NCBI GenBank assembly: GCA_039621445.1
Contig: CP154956.1
Span: forward strand, 62,636,257 to 62,700,256
Origin: Euglena gracilis
Lineage: Eukaryota > Euglenida > Euglenophyceae > Euglenales
Length of the DNA stretch: 64,000 bases
Reading direction: 5' to 3'
Shown here: piece by piece, positions 54,788 through 64,000 of the stretch
Layout of the letters: every line of letters begins with the position of its first letter
Position numbering within the stretch: position 1 is the stretch's first letter
The notes under the pieces: generated by a model
What the model was told of the DNA's origin: nothing
The model's database searches: none
What the model saw: only the letters and a program-made list of their open reading frames with translations
Position numbers and translations under genes: made by a program

Positions 54788-57700
54788 ATGGACACCTCGG
54801 CTCACCCGCCGGGGCTGAAGAAGAAGCGCAGCAAGCGGAAGGCGGAGGCCGCGGAGCCCACCCCGCCGCCCACAGGCAAGCGGGCGAAGGCCGAAGCGAG
54901 CTCCGCTGCCGGGCCTCCCCTCTCTGTGACTCATGTATCCAGCATAGACATGGTGGGACCAGGGGTTTTCTTCAGCAGGAGGCCCCCCCCCCCCGGTCCA
55001 GTCAGCTAGCATCCCCCCCCAGCCAGCAGGATCCCTCCCCGGGTCCGAAATGAAGTTGCGGCCCGACGAAGCCAGGGTGGACCGAAGCTTTTTTTTACAC
55101 AAAGCGCCGCAATTTTTGGAAAAGGGGGCAAAGATGACACAAAAAATATTTTTGAGGGTGCGTTGGGTTTTTGCGCCTCCAAATTTTGGCGGAAAGACTC
55201 CAACCCGAATTTTGCCTTTGACATGACCGGTTTCTTTGCTTTTTTGGAGTACCAGCCGGGTCCACCTGGCAGCCGGCAAGCCCCCCCCCCCCCGGACACT
55301 GGGGGGTTGTCCCTGAAGGGACCCAATCCTCTTTTATTTTGTCCCGCCATTGCATTTCTTTGGTTTGCATCCTTACCTTCTCCCCAACGTTGCCGGGTGA
55401 GTGCGGCGACATTTCTCAAACCCCCCCATGAATGGACCCGTCTTTGGAGGGGACCCTCTCCCCCCGGCAGTTGGCAGGGGAGGCCCAACGCAGTGCACCC
55501 TCCTCCTCCTCGGCCCCTGCGCCCGCAGCGCGGAATGAAAGGAAGCCCCAGGTCCCTCCCCTTCCTGTGCATTTCCCACTAGGTCGGGAGGTTGGGTTTC
55601 CCACAAATTCGTGCCACAAATAATCACAAATAATCACGAACCAGCACGAATTTGGGGATTTTCCAAAATCACGAATAATCACGAATGATCACGAATAATC
55701 ACGAATTTCCACGAACAACCTGGAACAGTTTCTGTTCTCACTGCAGAACGTCTTCTTCAGAGAATGATGCCTCAATCAAGGAGCAATTTCATGAAAGGGA
55801 AACAAACGTGGAAACGGGGTGGAAATATGACAGCCCAGAAGCGTGCAAGGATGCCACAACGTCAGTCATTGGCGTCACTTTTTGTTTACGACTTTGCTTC
55901 ATGCTCAAGATTGTTGTCCAATCTCGGTGGTCAAAGAGCTTTGTTTTTTGATATTTCTGCCTTGGAGGTGATACACGAGTCAGATGAGGAGTGAGCATTG
56001 GTTTTCTGGGCAGGTTTAGTGAAAAACCGGGCGATTTTTGGGTAGTGCGAATAATCACAAATAATCACAAAATAATCACAAATAATCACGAATAATCACA
56101 AATAATCACAAATAATCACGAATAATCACGAATCAGAATGCCCCTAGCACGAATTTGTGGGAAACCCTGCAGTGGGCTGCCCCGGAGGCCGGCGTTCCGT
56201 TCCCGGCCCCACAGCAGGCTCCCGTGTCAGGGCCCCAGGGCGGTCCTTAAGGGACAGGAAAGTTTTTATTTTTTATTTTCTTAAGGACCGCCCCCCCTTT
56301 CGGCCAAAGGGCCAGCCAAGAACAAGACTGGGACTTGAACAGGGTCCAAAATTAAAAAGTTCAAAGACACATCTTTTGATGATTTGGGTGGATGGGCGAT
56401 GGTCCAAGGACACCAGGAATCACTTTTTTCCCCGATGTCGACCTGTTCTTGCCGAAAAAATGCCCAATTTATTTTCCCATTTTCCGGTGGATTTTGCATT
56501 GAGTGTGCTGGGACAGCGGAGTTTTTTTTTTTTAATTTGCTTAAGGACCGCCCTGCAGGGCCCACCACTCTCCGCCTCCTCCACAGCGCAAGGCCCCCAG
56601 CCCGCCAGCGGCCGCGGTGGAGGTCGCCCCCGCCCCGGTCACCGTGGCCGAGGAGGTGGAGGAGGAGGACGGGCTGTACGTGCCGTTCGACGCGCCGAAG
56701 CCCGCCGCCCCGCCCGCCCCCGGCCCCGCCGCGGGGCAGAAGCCCAGCGTGGCGGACGCGAAGCGGGAGAAGTGGCTGAAGCGGCTGCAGCAGGAGAAGG
56801 TGTGTTGCGCCGCACTCTCTCCCCCGCTTCTCCCACTCTCGCCAAATTTGTCCACACCTTCCAAGGGTACAGTGCTCATTTGTATCGGTGTGATAACATG
56901 GTGAAAATGTGAAAAGTCACATTTTTATGATTTCAGTTTTTTTAAAAAAAATTATTTGTTGTTGTTTTTATTTACCCCCCCCCCTGCCTGCAGGGGCAGT
57001 GTTATTTTTGGGGGGATTCCAACTCCCCCCCCCCCATTAGACCCAGGTCTATTTTGGGGGGTGGAAGTCCTATGGGAGAGTCTGGGTTTTGGATTTTTGC
57101 TGAGAAATTTGGCAGGCCATCAGCAAAAAAAAATGTCTCAAAATACCAAGCTCACAGTATGAAAAATGGGTATTTTGCATGTTACCCATTTTTCACGTTG
57201 TAGAACAAATAATGGTCAGAAAACCACCCATTTGAGGGGCATTTTCACAGTTGTGATGGTCTGGTTTTTTATTTTTGTTAAATTTGGTTGTTATTTATTT
57301 TTATTTTGTTTATTTATTATTTATTTTTTCTTTATTATTATTCCACAGAAAATCCTGGAGGGTCTTATTTTGGGGTGTCTAGTTTTTTGATCATGCGTCA
57401 TTTCACTAAAAGAGGTGTTGATGTGTCGTAACACACCAACTGAGTTTCCAACGTTTTAGGGGGGACCTGAAGTGGACGATTTTGTGGTCCAGGTCGGTCC
57501 TTGAAAATTCCAAAAAATAAGCCCAAAAATTAAGCCCACCACCATTGCGGTCTCCAGCAATGGACTTGAAAGTTTGGCTGGGTTTTGTTTGGGGTGTGTT
57601 TTTATTCATTTTGATGTTTCTGCTCGACTCATATTTCATGTTTGGAACTTTTGATGTGCTTTTTTTCCCATTCCACAAAGGCGCACAAAGCTTACGCTGA

Positions 57701-60386
57701 TGCTGAAGGCGATCTTCAGTTTAACCCAAGTCCCGTAGAAGACTATGTCGGGGCCCCATCAAGAGCATATTTGGCTCCTGCATTTCTTTGGACATTTGGC
57801 TCCTTTCTGTTTTCGCAAACACCCACCAACATCGCAGGAGCTTCTCTGGACTTCTGCCGCGCACATGACTTCTGCCCACACCCGCCCACCCATTCCCACA
57901 ACCACCCGCCCACGTTCACACCCACTCACACACCCACCCACCCACACCCACCCACACCCACCCACACACACACACACCCACATTGCTCCCGCACAGGAGG
58001 TGGACGCCGCAGAGCAGGCCCGGGAGGCCGCTCCGGCCCCGCAGACTGCGGAGGGCTTCAAGCTGCTGCTGGCCTCCAACCCGAACAGCTCCTTTGCCTG
58101 GTGCCAGCCACGGCGCGACGGGCCCCCAACCCCCTCCGCTGGCTGTCAACTGAGTGCGCCCGGCCACGGGAGTCGGCGGGTGTTGGTCCCAGAGCGCTGC
58201 GGGGCCCCCGCGCCGTGCACGCAGTTCATGGCGTTCTGGCTGGCCCGCGGGGAGGTGGCCAAGGCGCGGCAGGTCGCCGAGCTGGCGCTGCAGACCATCA
58301 ATTGCCGCGGCCAGCCCCCTGCTGGGACCGCCGCCACGGCAGGGCAGGCCGCTGTCGGCCTCCGGTCCTTGCCGTGGGGTGGGCAGTGGGCCGATAAGCC
58401 CTTCCCCCGGGGCCCCCCAAAGCCACCGGCAGCAGGGGGGTGGGCGGGAGGAGCAGGAGATCTACAACGTGTGGACGGCATTCCTCACCCTGGAGGAGAA
58501 GCACGGTACGCCCTGGGGGCTCGCTGGCATCCCCTTCCCGCAGCCTGAGGGGGAAAAAATGAGGTAGGGCTGGACCAGTGGAATGCGGCAGTCGGGACAC
58601 GCAAACAATGCCAGGCAATCTGGGGTGTTCTGTGGCCTGTGGCATTGGGGCCAGGGATTTTTTAAAGGTTGAACCCCCTGGGGTGCCCCCAAGCCAAGGG
58701 CTTTGAGGGTCCCCTGCCCTGGCCTTTTTTTCGACCACATTGGGGGTTTGGCCCTGTTTTTTTTTCCTGGCTCAAAGCACCGAAAATTTTCTTGAATTGA
58801 TTGCAAAATTCACCCCCAAGAAGTGGGTCTTTTGACCACCTGAAGACGTCTTCCTGGGTGGGTGGGGTGACCGGACCTGCTGGTCTTTTTTCAAAAAACA
58901 ACAACAACATCTTGTCAGGGGCAAACCTCATGCCTCTGCCCCACCCCATGCAGGCACACTGGAGAGCACCCACGCCGTCTTCCGGCGAGCCATTCGCGCA
59001 GGTCTGAGCCTGACCGGGCAGTCCATCCAGTTCTGCCGAGCACCGTTGCGAAATGGCCGGGCACAATTGCACCGGAGCTTCCTTGGAGCTTGCAGCGGGA
59101 GCCGTCTCCAGTTGACGCTGGCTGCAGCGACTGCGGCGAGAGAGGCTCGCCCGAAGGCCCCGCCCTGGGCCCCAAAACGTGGACCAGGAGAAGCGGCTGT
59201 GGTACTTCATGGTGGACCTCATGTACAAGGGGGAGAAGTACGGCCGGGTGCACCACATGTACAAGGAGATGCTGCGCAAGTTCAACACCGACGTGGACGT
59301 GTGGGCCGCCTTCTACAGGTCTGCCCTGCACCGCCCGCGCCTGACTGATGAGCCCTCTTGCGGGGGAGGATGGGAGGAGGACGTGGCACCGACGACAAAA
59401 AGCATCGTGACATCCATCATGGTGTCCAGGACGAAATTCGGGCAACAAACCCAAATTTTTACTGTAAACCCTTTTTACTGAAGTTTTCGACCGATGTCAG
59501 TCCCCCACATTTCCCACGCTTTCATGAAGCCTCAACTCAATGCGACCAAAAACAGCTGGAAAATTGTTGAACATGGCCGAAAATGGCAAAAAAAAAAATG
59601 CATGAGTGTTGACAAGCGTTGCCTGTATTTGTCAGTTTCCTCAGTGAAAAGCACCGGCAAAACATTTCAATACATGGAAAGAGGCGGTTGAATACCGAAT
59701 TTTATCAAAATTAATTTAAGTTTCCAAATAAAATTTTATCAGTATGATAATAATACCTTTACCGTAATTTTTGTCTGCTGTAGTTTTTGCCCCCCCCCAA
59801 ATAAGTCAAAGGGTGCGTGCATTTAAAGTGCCCATATGAGTGTCACACCCCTGCCGGTCCAAAAGTGATGTCAAAAAAAAGTCCCCCCCAAAGCCATTTC
59901 TTTTGCAGGTAGTGCCCAAATATGTTTAGTGCCTTTGCTCACTTGCACAAATGTCAACAGAAGATAAAGACTACTCCGAGGTGTGTCATTGGCAGGGTGA
60001 AATTTGGGAAGCTCGTGAAGCTAAAAAAGCACATACACACAAAGGAAATAAATACGTTAAGGGAAAAAATTGCATGCATCATTTTTGGGTGTCCTAACAC
60101 AAAAAAGCCCAAAGGCATGCTTTTCAGTCCTTGGCACAAGGTCATACATTGAAAGAAAAAAGCAAAGTCCAAGTCAGAAAATATGCATCCGCCTTAATGA
60201 TTTGCAAATGGAGCTTTGTATTTTTTTTGTTGTTGTGTTTGTTGGGAACCAACAGGTCGAGTTCTGCAGGATGCTGGAGGCATTGATGTGAAGGGAGTGA
60301 AGGGAGGGTGTGTTGGGGGTGGCTGCCAATTCCACCTCGTGGGATTCATCCCCTCTGAGAATTCTGTTTTTTTTTGTTCTTTTTTG

Positions 60387-60422
<36 letters not shown>

Positions 60423-63400
60423 TTGCACTCTATTCTATTTTTTTTTGCAAAGTTTGGATTCGGAAGCCCCCTGGGGGGAGGTGGGTTGGTCAATGTGCAC
60501 CAAAATGGGCTGGGCCCAGGCTTTTTTTAAGGAAGTGCACACTGCCGGGGGGGGGGTGCTCTGGGCAGGCAGGGGGTTTTTTTTCAACATTCATTTTCAA
60601 TCCCCCTGGGGGGGGGGTCGGGTTTTTTTGGGGGGGGTGCTGTAGCACCCCCCGGATTCAGCAAAAAATTCTGGCACAAAGCGCCAAAATACAGTGTGCC
60701 CAAAAAGTTTTTTTAAATTCTCGAGTTTTGTGGGTGGTTACTCAACCCCCAGCCCCAAAGCCTGTGTTAACCCATGGGTTGTGGTGATGGTGTGCACATT
60801 AGCATGGTCCTCCCCTCACAGCAGCACCCCAGCCAGCTCTGCCACAGAGCTCTGTGCAATTCTTAGGCCAGTTGTTGAGAACAAATTTTTTCAATTTGTG
60901 ACCCTTTTTTTGCCACACAAACCGCAGCCCAAAGGGGCAAGGTGGTTAATACTGGGGTGGGTGGTGTATGGTCCCAGCTTTTTGGACAACGTATGATGGC
61001 AACCCCTGTCAACGCTGGCTGCGGAGGCAGTGACCTAGTCAGGGTGACCAAATTGGGCTAAAATTGGCCAAAAATAAACTAGTATCACACAATTTGGTAA
61101 CCTTTACCTTTTTTTTCAAACCTCGAGGGGGTATAATAGCTTTTTGGCACACTGTATTTTTTGAAAAAAAAAATGATTCTGGGGGAATGGGGTTGAGGAT
61201 CCGGTTCTTTGGGGGGAACAGTTAGATAAAATAAATCTGCAAACCACAAAATTTTCGAGAAAAGGTCAAAGATGATCAGAACGAGGTCTTCAATAGTCCC
61301 CCCCCAAGGATTTCCTGCGCCAACCTGGGCAGTTGGGGTCCTGGGGGTCTCAAAAAGAAGCCAGAGGTGTGTGTGTGCATCTGTACAGTGTGCATGCTAC
61401 AACGTACCACCCCCCTCCCCAACGCAGGTGGTGTGTCAAGCTGCGGCGGGAGGACGAGCTGAAGCAGATTCCCCGCAACGCCCTGAATTGCCTCAGCAAG
61501 TGTGCCCTTCCGTGGCCGACCCCCAAGCGCCCTCCCCCTTCTGCCACTGCGCCAGGACGGAGTATCTCTGAGTTGACACGAGAGACAACCGAAAGCAGAG
61601 GCGGTTCCCAGTTCTCTCACTTGAAAATCTCCGCACGCTGATAGTCAATCCAGAAAATTGAAAATGTTTTAGCAGTGACCATGTCATTGTTGGGAGCCAA
61701 AGGCATATGTCTGGGATCAAGAGTTATAATAGCAAGCTCACGCTGAAGTTTCTGCTGTTTTGTTATTTTTGGCGCCTGTGCTGCACCGGGGATTTTTTCC
61801 ACCGTTCTGACCTGAGCCACCCAGACCTAAATGCAGTCACACATTTGTATCGTTTCGGCATCTTTCCGCATTTGAACCATCCGTCGCATAACCTTGACAA
61901 TTGTTTTGGGGAGGGGGACTCTGGGACGCCATCCACAATGCAGCGAACGCTGCGTTTTGTGAACGTTTTTGGACACCAGAGGCTGCAACTGCAGAAATAG
62001 AAAATGGACCTCCAGGCCGACCTCGGCTCCGTGGACCGCGGCCTCATTTGGCCCTCGTCTCACCCCACCGACCGGCCGGCCTTTCGGCGCTGGAGCACCC
62101 CACCGCTGCCTCAGGGAGCAGCACATCAACATGATGACTCGCTTCGGGGGCATCGACATGAAGGAGGGCAACGTGGACCGCGGCCGCACCATCTTTGAGG
62201 GCCTCGTCGCGAAGTTCCCAAAGCGCGGCGACGTGTGGAGCGTGTACCTCGACATGGAGAAGGCCGTGATGAAGCGTGGCAAGGTGGATGGCCAGCCCAT
62301 CCCCAGATGGGCGAAACCAAGAGGCACTTTGGGGTGGGGGGCAGTTCAAATCTGAATTACAGTGACGCGAGGCATAGCAAACCACGGACTTGTGGCACCG
62401 CAGCTGAGATTTGCTGCCAGGGGAAACGTGGATTGGGGTCAATACATTGCAAATTGCTCATTGCACAATGAGGTTAGGGCCACAGTTGAATTGGCAGCCT
62501 CTTTGACAACTCTCTTACCCTCATTGCCCACTCTCAGTATGCCCAGTAAGAAAGCTGGATGCAAACATGGCATCCAAACCACCACCCTTGGCGCCCTTTT
62601 CAGGGGACGCCGAAGCAGCTGCGTGCCCTGTTTGAGCGGGTCACCACCCTCAACCTCTCCTCCCGGGCAATGCAAGTGTGCCGGGCATTACCCCAACGCC
62701 TCTTCCCCGCGCCAGACAAATGTGTGTGGGGATGTCATGGCATTGTGATTACTCTGTCTGACGCGCAAAGCGGCTGGACACTGATCCGATGGGACGTTCT
62801 TTGCCTGGAGCGTGGCCGACCCGGTTTTCTGAAAAAAGTGATTGACTGTGTTCGGGAAAGTGAAATTGCGCCCCGCCCCCCTGGGTGGGTCGGCAAAAAA
62901 TTTGATGGGCTGGAGGTACTTTTTTTTTCCAGACAGCAGCCCCAGCCAGGCCACTGTAGCCCTGACCCTCCCTGGTCTGGGCGTTGGGAAACCAGGATGA
63001 AATCATCTTTTTTTTCAGAATCCCAAATTGATTTCTTTCCACCAGGTGCAGTGAATTTGGTTTTCATGCAAATCTGAACATAAAACACAATCACACGCAC
63101 ATATGACATATATGGACATCAGGGGCCCCATTTCCCCATCATTTGGGCTTTCCCAGCCTTCTGAACTCCCCTGTGGTACAACAAAACAGTATCTAAATCT
63201 GCATCGGTGGTTCGTCGCGGCACTGACAGCCCTCTTGGCCCGGAACACACTGGTGGCACCAGCCTGAGACTGCTTTCCCTTGTGGACGGAATGCACCACA
63301 GGTGCCCCACAACAACCTCGCACCGCCCCATTGCAGGGCTTCTTCACGCGGTATATGGAGTTTGAAAAGGAGTTCGGGACGGAGGCCACACAGAAGACGG

Positions 63401-63453
63401 TGCACGAGAAGGCGGTGCAGTACGTGGAGCAGAAGTGTGGTGGGGCGGTGTGA
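54788..63453 (+). CDS. RRP5: Gene E: HAT-repeat half of rRNA biogenesis protein RRP5/PDCD11
   Basis: RRP5 works in the nucleolar pre-ribosome; its C-terminal HAT/TPR part is needed for 18S rRNA processing. Main exons 56587-56799, 57997-58107, 58225-58307, 58447-58505, 58954-59001, 59183-59318, 61428-61496, 62115-62283, 62604-62675 and 63337-63453 (TGA) sum to 359 codons. Order: acidic linker (AEEVEEEDGLYVPFD) with KREKWLKRLQQEK; then HAT repeats LLLASNPNSSFAWCQ/FMAFWLARGEVAKARQVAE, YNVWTAFLTLEEKHG, HAVFRRAIRA, LWYFMVDLMYKGEKYG, DVDVWAAFYR, DRGRTIFEGLVAKFPKRGDVW, LRALFERVTTLNLSS and GFFTRYMEFEKEFGT, ending EQKCGGAV. A basic exon at 54788-54925 (ATG; LKKKRSKRKAEA, TGKRAKAEA, nuclear-localisation-like) is the probable start, joined in phase 0. 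A further exon at about 55467-55551 (SAPSSSSAPAPAARNERKP) is possible. The S1-domain half is absent. Confidence 0.85.
55592..56169. mobile_element. hAT-like AATAATCAC element (578 bp) near gene E
   Basis: The left end TTGGGTTTCCCACAAATTCG and the right end (reverse complement) CAGGGTTTCCCACAAATTCG form inverted termini matching at 20 of 22 positions. Both ends lead into CACAAATAATCAC repeats. It is a shorter relative of 48932-49914. No target duplication is visible, and the interior has no transposase. It lies in the intron preceding the RRP5 exon at 56587. Confidence 0.65.
56236..56555. mobile_element. hAT-type MITE, intact copy (320 bp), 31 bp before an RRP5 exon
   Basis: Ends CAGGGCGGTCCTTAAG / CTTAAGGACCGCCCTG, with perfect 8 bp target duplication CAGGGCCC at 56228-56235 and 56556-56563. 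The interior is closely similar to 4079-4393. The insertion lies directly upstream of the pyrimidine-rich tract and CCACAG acceptor of the exon at 56587, so it may affect the branch-point region. Confidence 0.9.
57880..57985. repeat. CCCACA simple repeat
   Basis: (CCCA)n and (CACA)n run over about 100 bp just before the acceptor GCACAG of the RRP5 exon at 57997. Confidence 0.85.
58108..58224 (+). other. Nonconventional intron, gene E (117 bp, open frame)
   Basis: It splits the HAT motif FAWCQ|FMAFWLARGE. CAG is the word before the intron and also its last three bases. There is no GT at the 5' border. CACGGCGC at 58109-58116 is exactly complementary to GCGCCGTG at 58211-58218. The length is 39 codons with no stop in the host frame, so retention would add a 39-residue insert and not truncate the protein. 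Confidence 0.75.
58308..58446 (+). other. Nonconventional intron, gene E (139 bp)
   Basis: It joins ..LQTINCR to EEQEIYNVWTAF, matching the RRP5 pattern (ISFREEQE.LNVW). There is no GT donor or AG acceptor at the required position. CCAGCCCCCTGCTG near the 5' end pairs with CAGCAGGGGGGTGG near the 3' end, about 14 pairs. The border repeat is only CG(G), so the exact junction is uncertain by a few bases. Confidence 0.72.
59002..59182 (+). other. Intron of unclear class, gene E (about 180 bp)
   Basis: The donor side looks conventional (GCGCAG|GTCTGA), but the nearest AG (GGACCAG) would break the frame of EKRLWYFMVDL. The in-frame join ADQEKRL needs the exon to resume at 59183 without AG. GAGCC near the 5' end and GGCTC in the interior could pair. 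The class is left open. Confidence 0.35.
59775..59930. repeat. 'CCCAAATAAG / AGTGCCCAAATATG' repeat
   Basis: TTTTTGCCCCCCCCCAAATAAG and GCAGGTAGTGCCCAAATATG bracket a short non-coding piece resembling the block at 46300-46745. It lies in a 2.1 kb intron of gene E. Confidence 0.45.
60393..60425. repeat. CA/GA microsatellite
   Basis: (CA)n passes into (GA)n within the intron 59319-61427 of gene E. Confidence 0.9.
60465..60700. repeat. CCCCCTGGGGG repeat block with GGCAC..GCGCC hairpin
   Basis: CCCCCTGGGGGGAGG, CCCCCTGGGGGGGGGG, GGTGCTGTAGCACC and CTGGCACAAAGCGCCAAAA. It shares style with the mobile-intron family at 489 and 51276 but has no matching ends. Confidence 0.45.
61497..62114 (+). other. 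Nonconventional intron, gene E (618 bp)
   Basis: The 8 bp word TGCCTCAG stands at 61489-61496 and again at 62107-62114. Removing one copy plus the interior joins AAT TGC CTC AG to G GAG CAG CAC (NCLREQHINMMTRFG) in frame. GTGTGC near the 5' end faces GCACCC near the 3' end. A GT-AG alternative (AAG|TGT is not GT) is not available at this place. Confidence 0.7.
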
Positions 63454-64000
63454 GCCAACCCATGTGGATGGCTGTTCTGAGGAGTGATTGTTCAGCAGGC
63501 TTTTTGCCTGTTGTGCCATCCCCTTCAGCGCTCTGCCATTCCCCACCTGACATTCTTTCATTTCCTCCCTTCTCCCTGTCTCCCTCCGCCCCCCCCCCCC
63601 TCTAAGCAAGCCTGACCATCCCTCCTGCTCTGCCCCAAACCTGAGCTTTGTGCAACAGCGTTGCCCAACTGGCCCCCAAATCATTTTTTTGTCTGCAGCC
63701 TACCTGCCCATTTCCCAACACCACCAGAGCACAACTATTTGCACTGTTTGCTTTTCTTACCTTGCTTGCCGCAGCCTCAAATGTGCACAAGTGTGCACAT
63801 TTGTGCACAAATGGCAGCTTTATGCAGATTCAACACCAGACCCACATCAACTGGTGTCTGCGCTTTCGGCCCTCCTATAGGCCTTCTTTTCGGCTTTAGG
63901 AGAAAAGGTTACCCAAGCCAAAATGCGTTTTGTTTCTAAATTGGCCCTCCATAATTCCCATCGCATTTCCAGGCACAAAAAAAAGCTCATTGCCTCACAA
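63454..64000. other. 3' flank of gene E
   Basis: No exon recognised. Pyrimidine-rich stretches and TGTGCACA repeats (63780-63810) are the only features. The next + strand gene may begin beyond the window. Confidence 0.4.

Noticed and set aside
1-64000. tRNA, rRNA and spliced-leader RNA genes
   Set aside because: None was recognised by eye; a tRNAscan or covariance search would be needed to exclude them.

Overview
The window is nuclear DNA of a eukaryote with strongly interrupted genes, most likely a photosynthetic euglenid (Euglena-like). That placement is an inference. It rests on four observations. Two intron classes occur side by side: ordinary GT-AG introns, and introns without GT/AG whose ends can base-pair and whose borders fall inside short direct repeats, the pattern known as euglenid 'nonconventional' introns. 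There is a long TTAGGG array. There is a plant/plastid-type Ca2+-regulated RelA/SpoT homologue. All five genes lie on the + strand, as in euglenozoan directional gene clusters. Exons are short, GC-rich at third codon positions and buried in repeats, so almost every long open frame in the window is a repeat artefact. Exon models were built by hand from reading frame, intron phase and family resemblance; for every model the summed exon length is a multiple of three.

Layout: (A) 992-11475, eleven exons of an unnamed protein of about 335 residues, 5' end unresolved. (B) 12909-43436, a protein of about 295 residues with leucine-rich repeats followed by EF-hand-like units; its second intron is about 22.1 kb and holds most of the repeats in the window: inverted minisatellites, a roughly 13 kb C-rich tract with nested tandem repeats, a decayed LINE, a 1.3 kb TTAGGG array and palindromic CCGCGG arrays. 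(C) 44333-46135, a small protein of about 170 residues with two membrane segments. (D) about 47575-53943, a Ca2+-activated (p)ppGpp synthase (CRSH type): degenerate HD region, intact-looking synthetase domain and two C-terminal EF-hands. (E) about 54788-63453, the HAT-repeat half of the rRNA-processing factor RRP5/PDCD11, with no room for the S1-domain half.

Mobile DNA: four copies of a roughly 300 bp hAT-type MITE, two of them with perfect 8 bp target duplications; a larger hAT-like element in an intron of gene D and a relative just upstream of the main exons of gene E; and a roughly 250 bp family that forms an intron inside the synthetase region of gene D and recurs at 489-730 between other short direct repeats, which suggests a mobile nonconventional intron. 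Genes D and E would act in plastid stress signalling and nucleolar ribosome assembly. A to C have no assigned function, and nothing in the sequence ties the five genes into one pathway.
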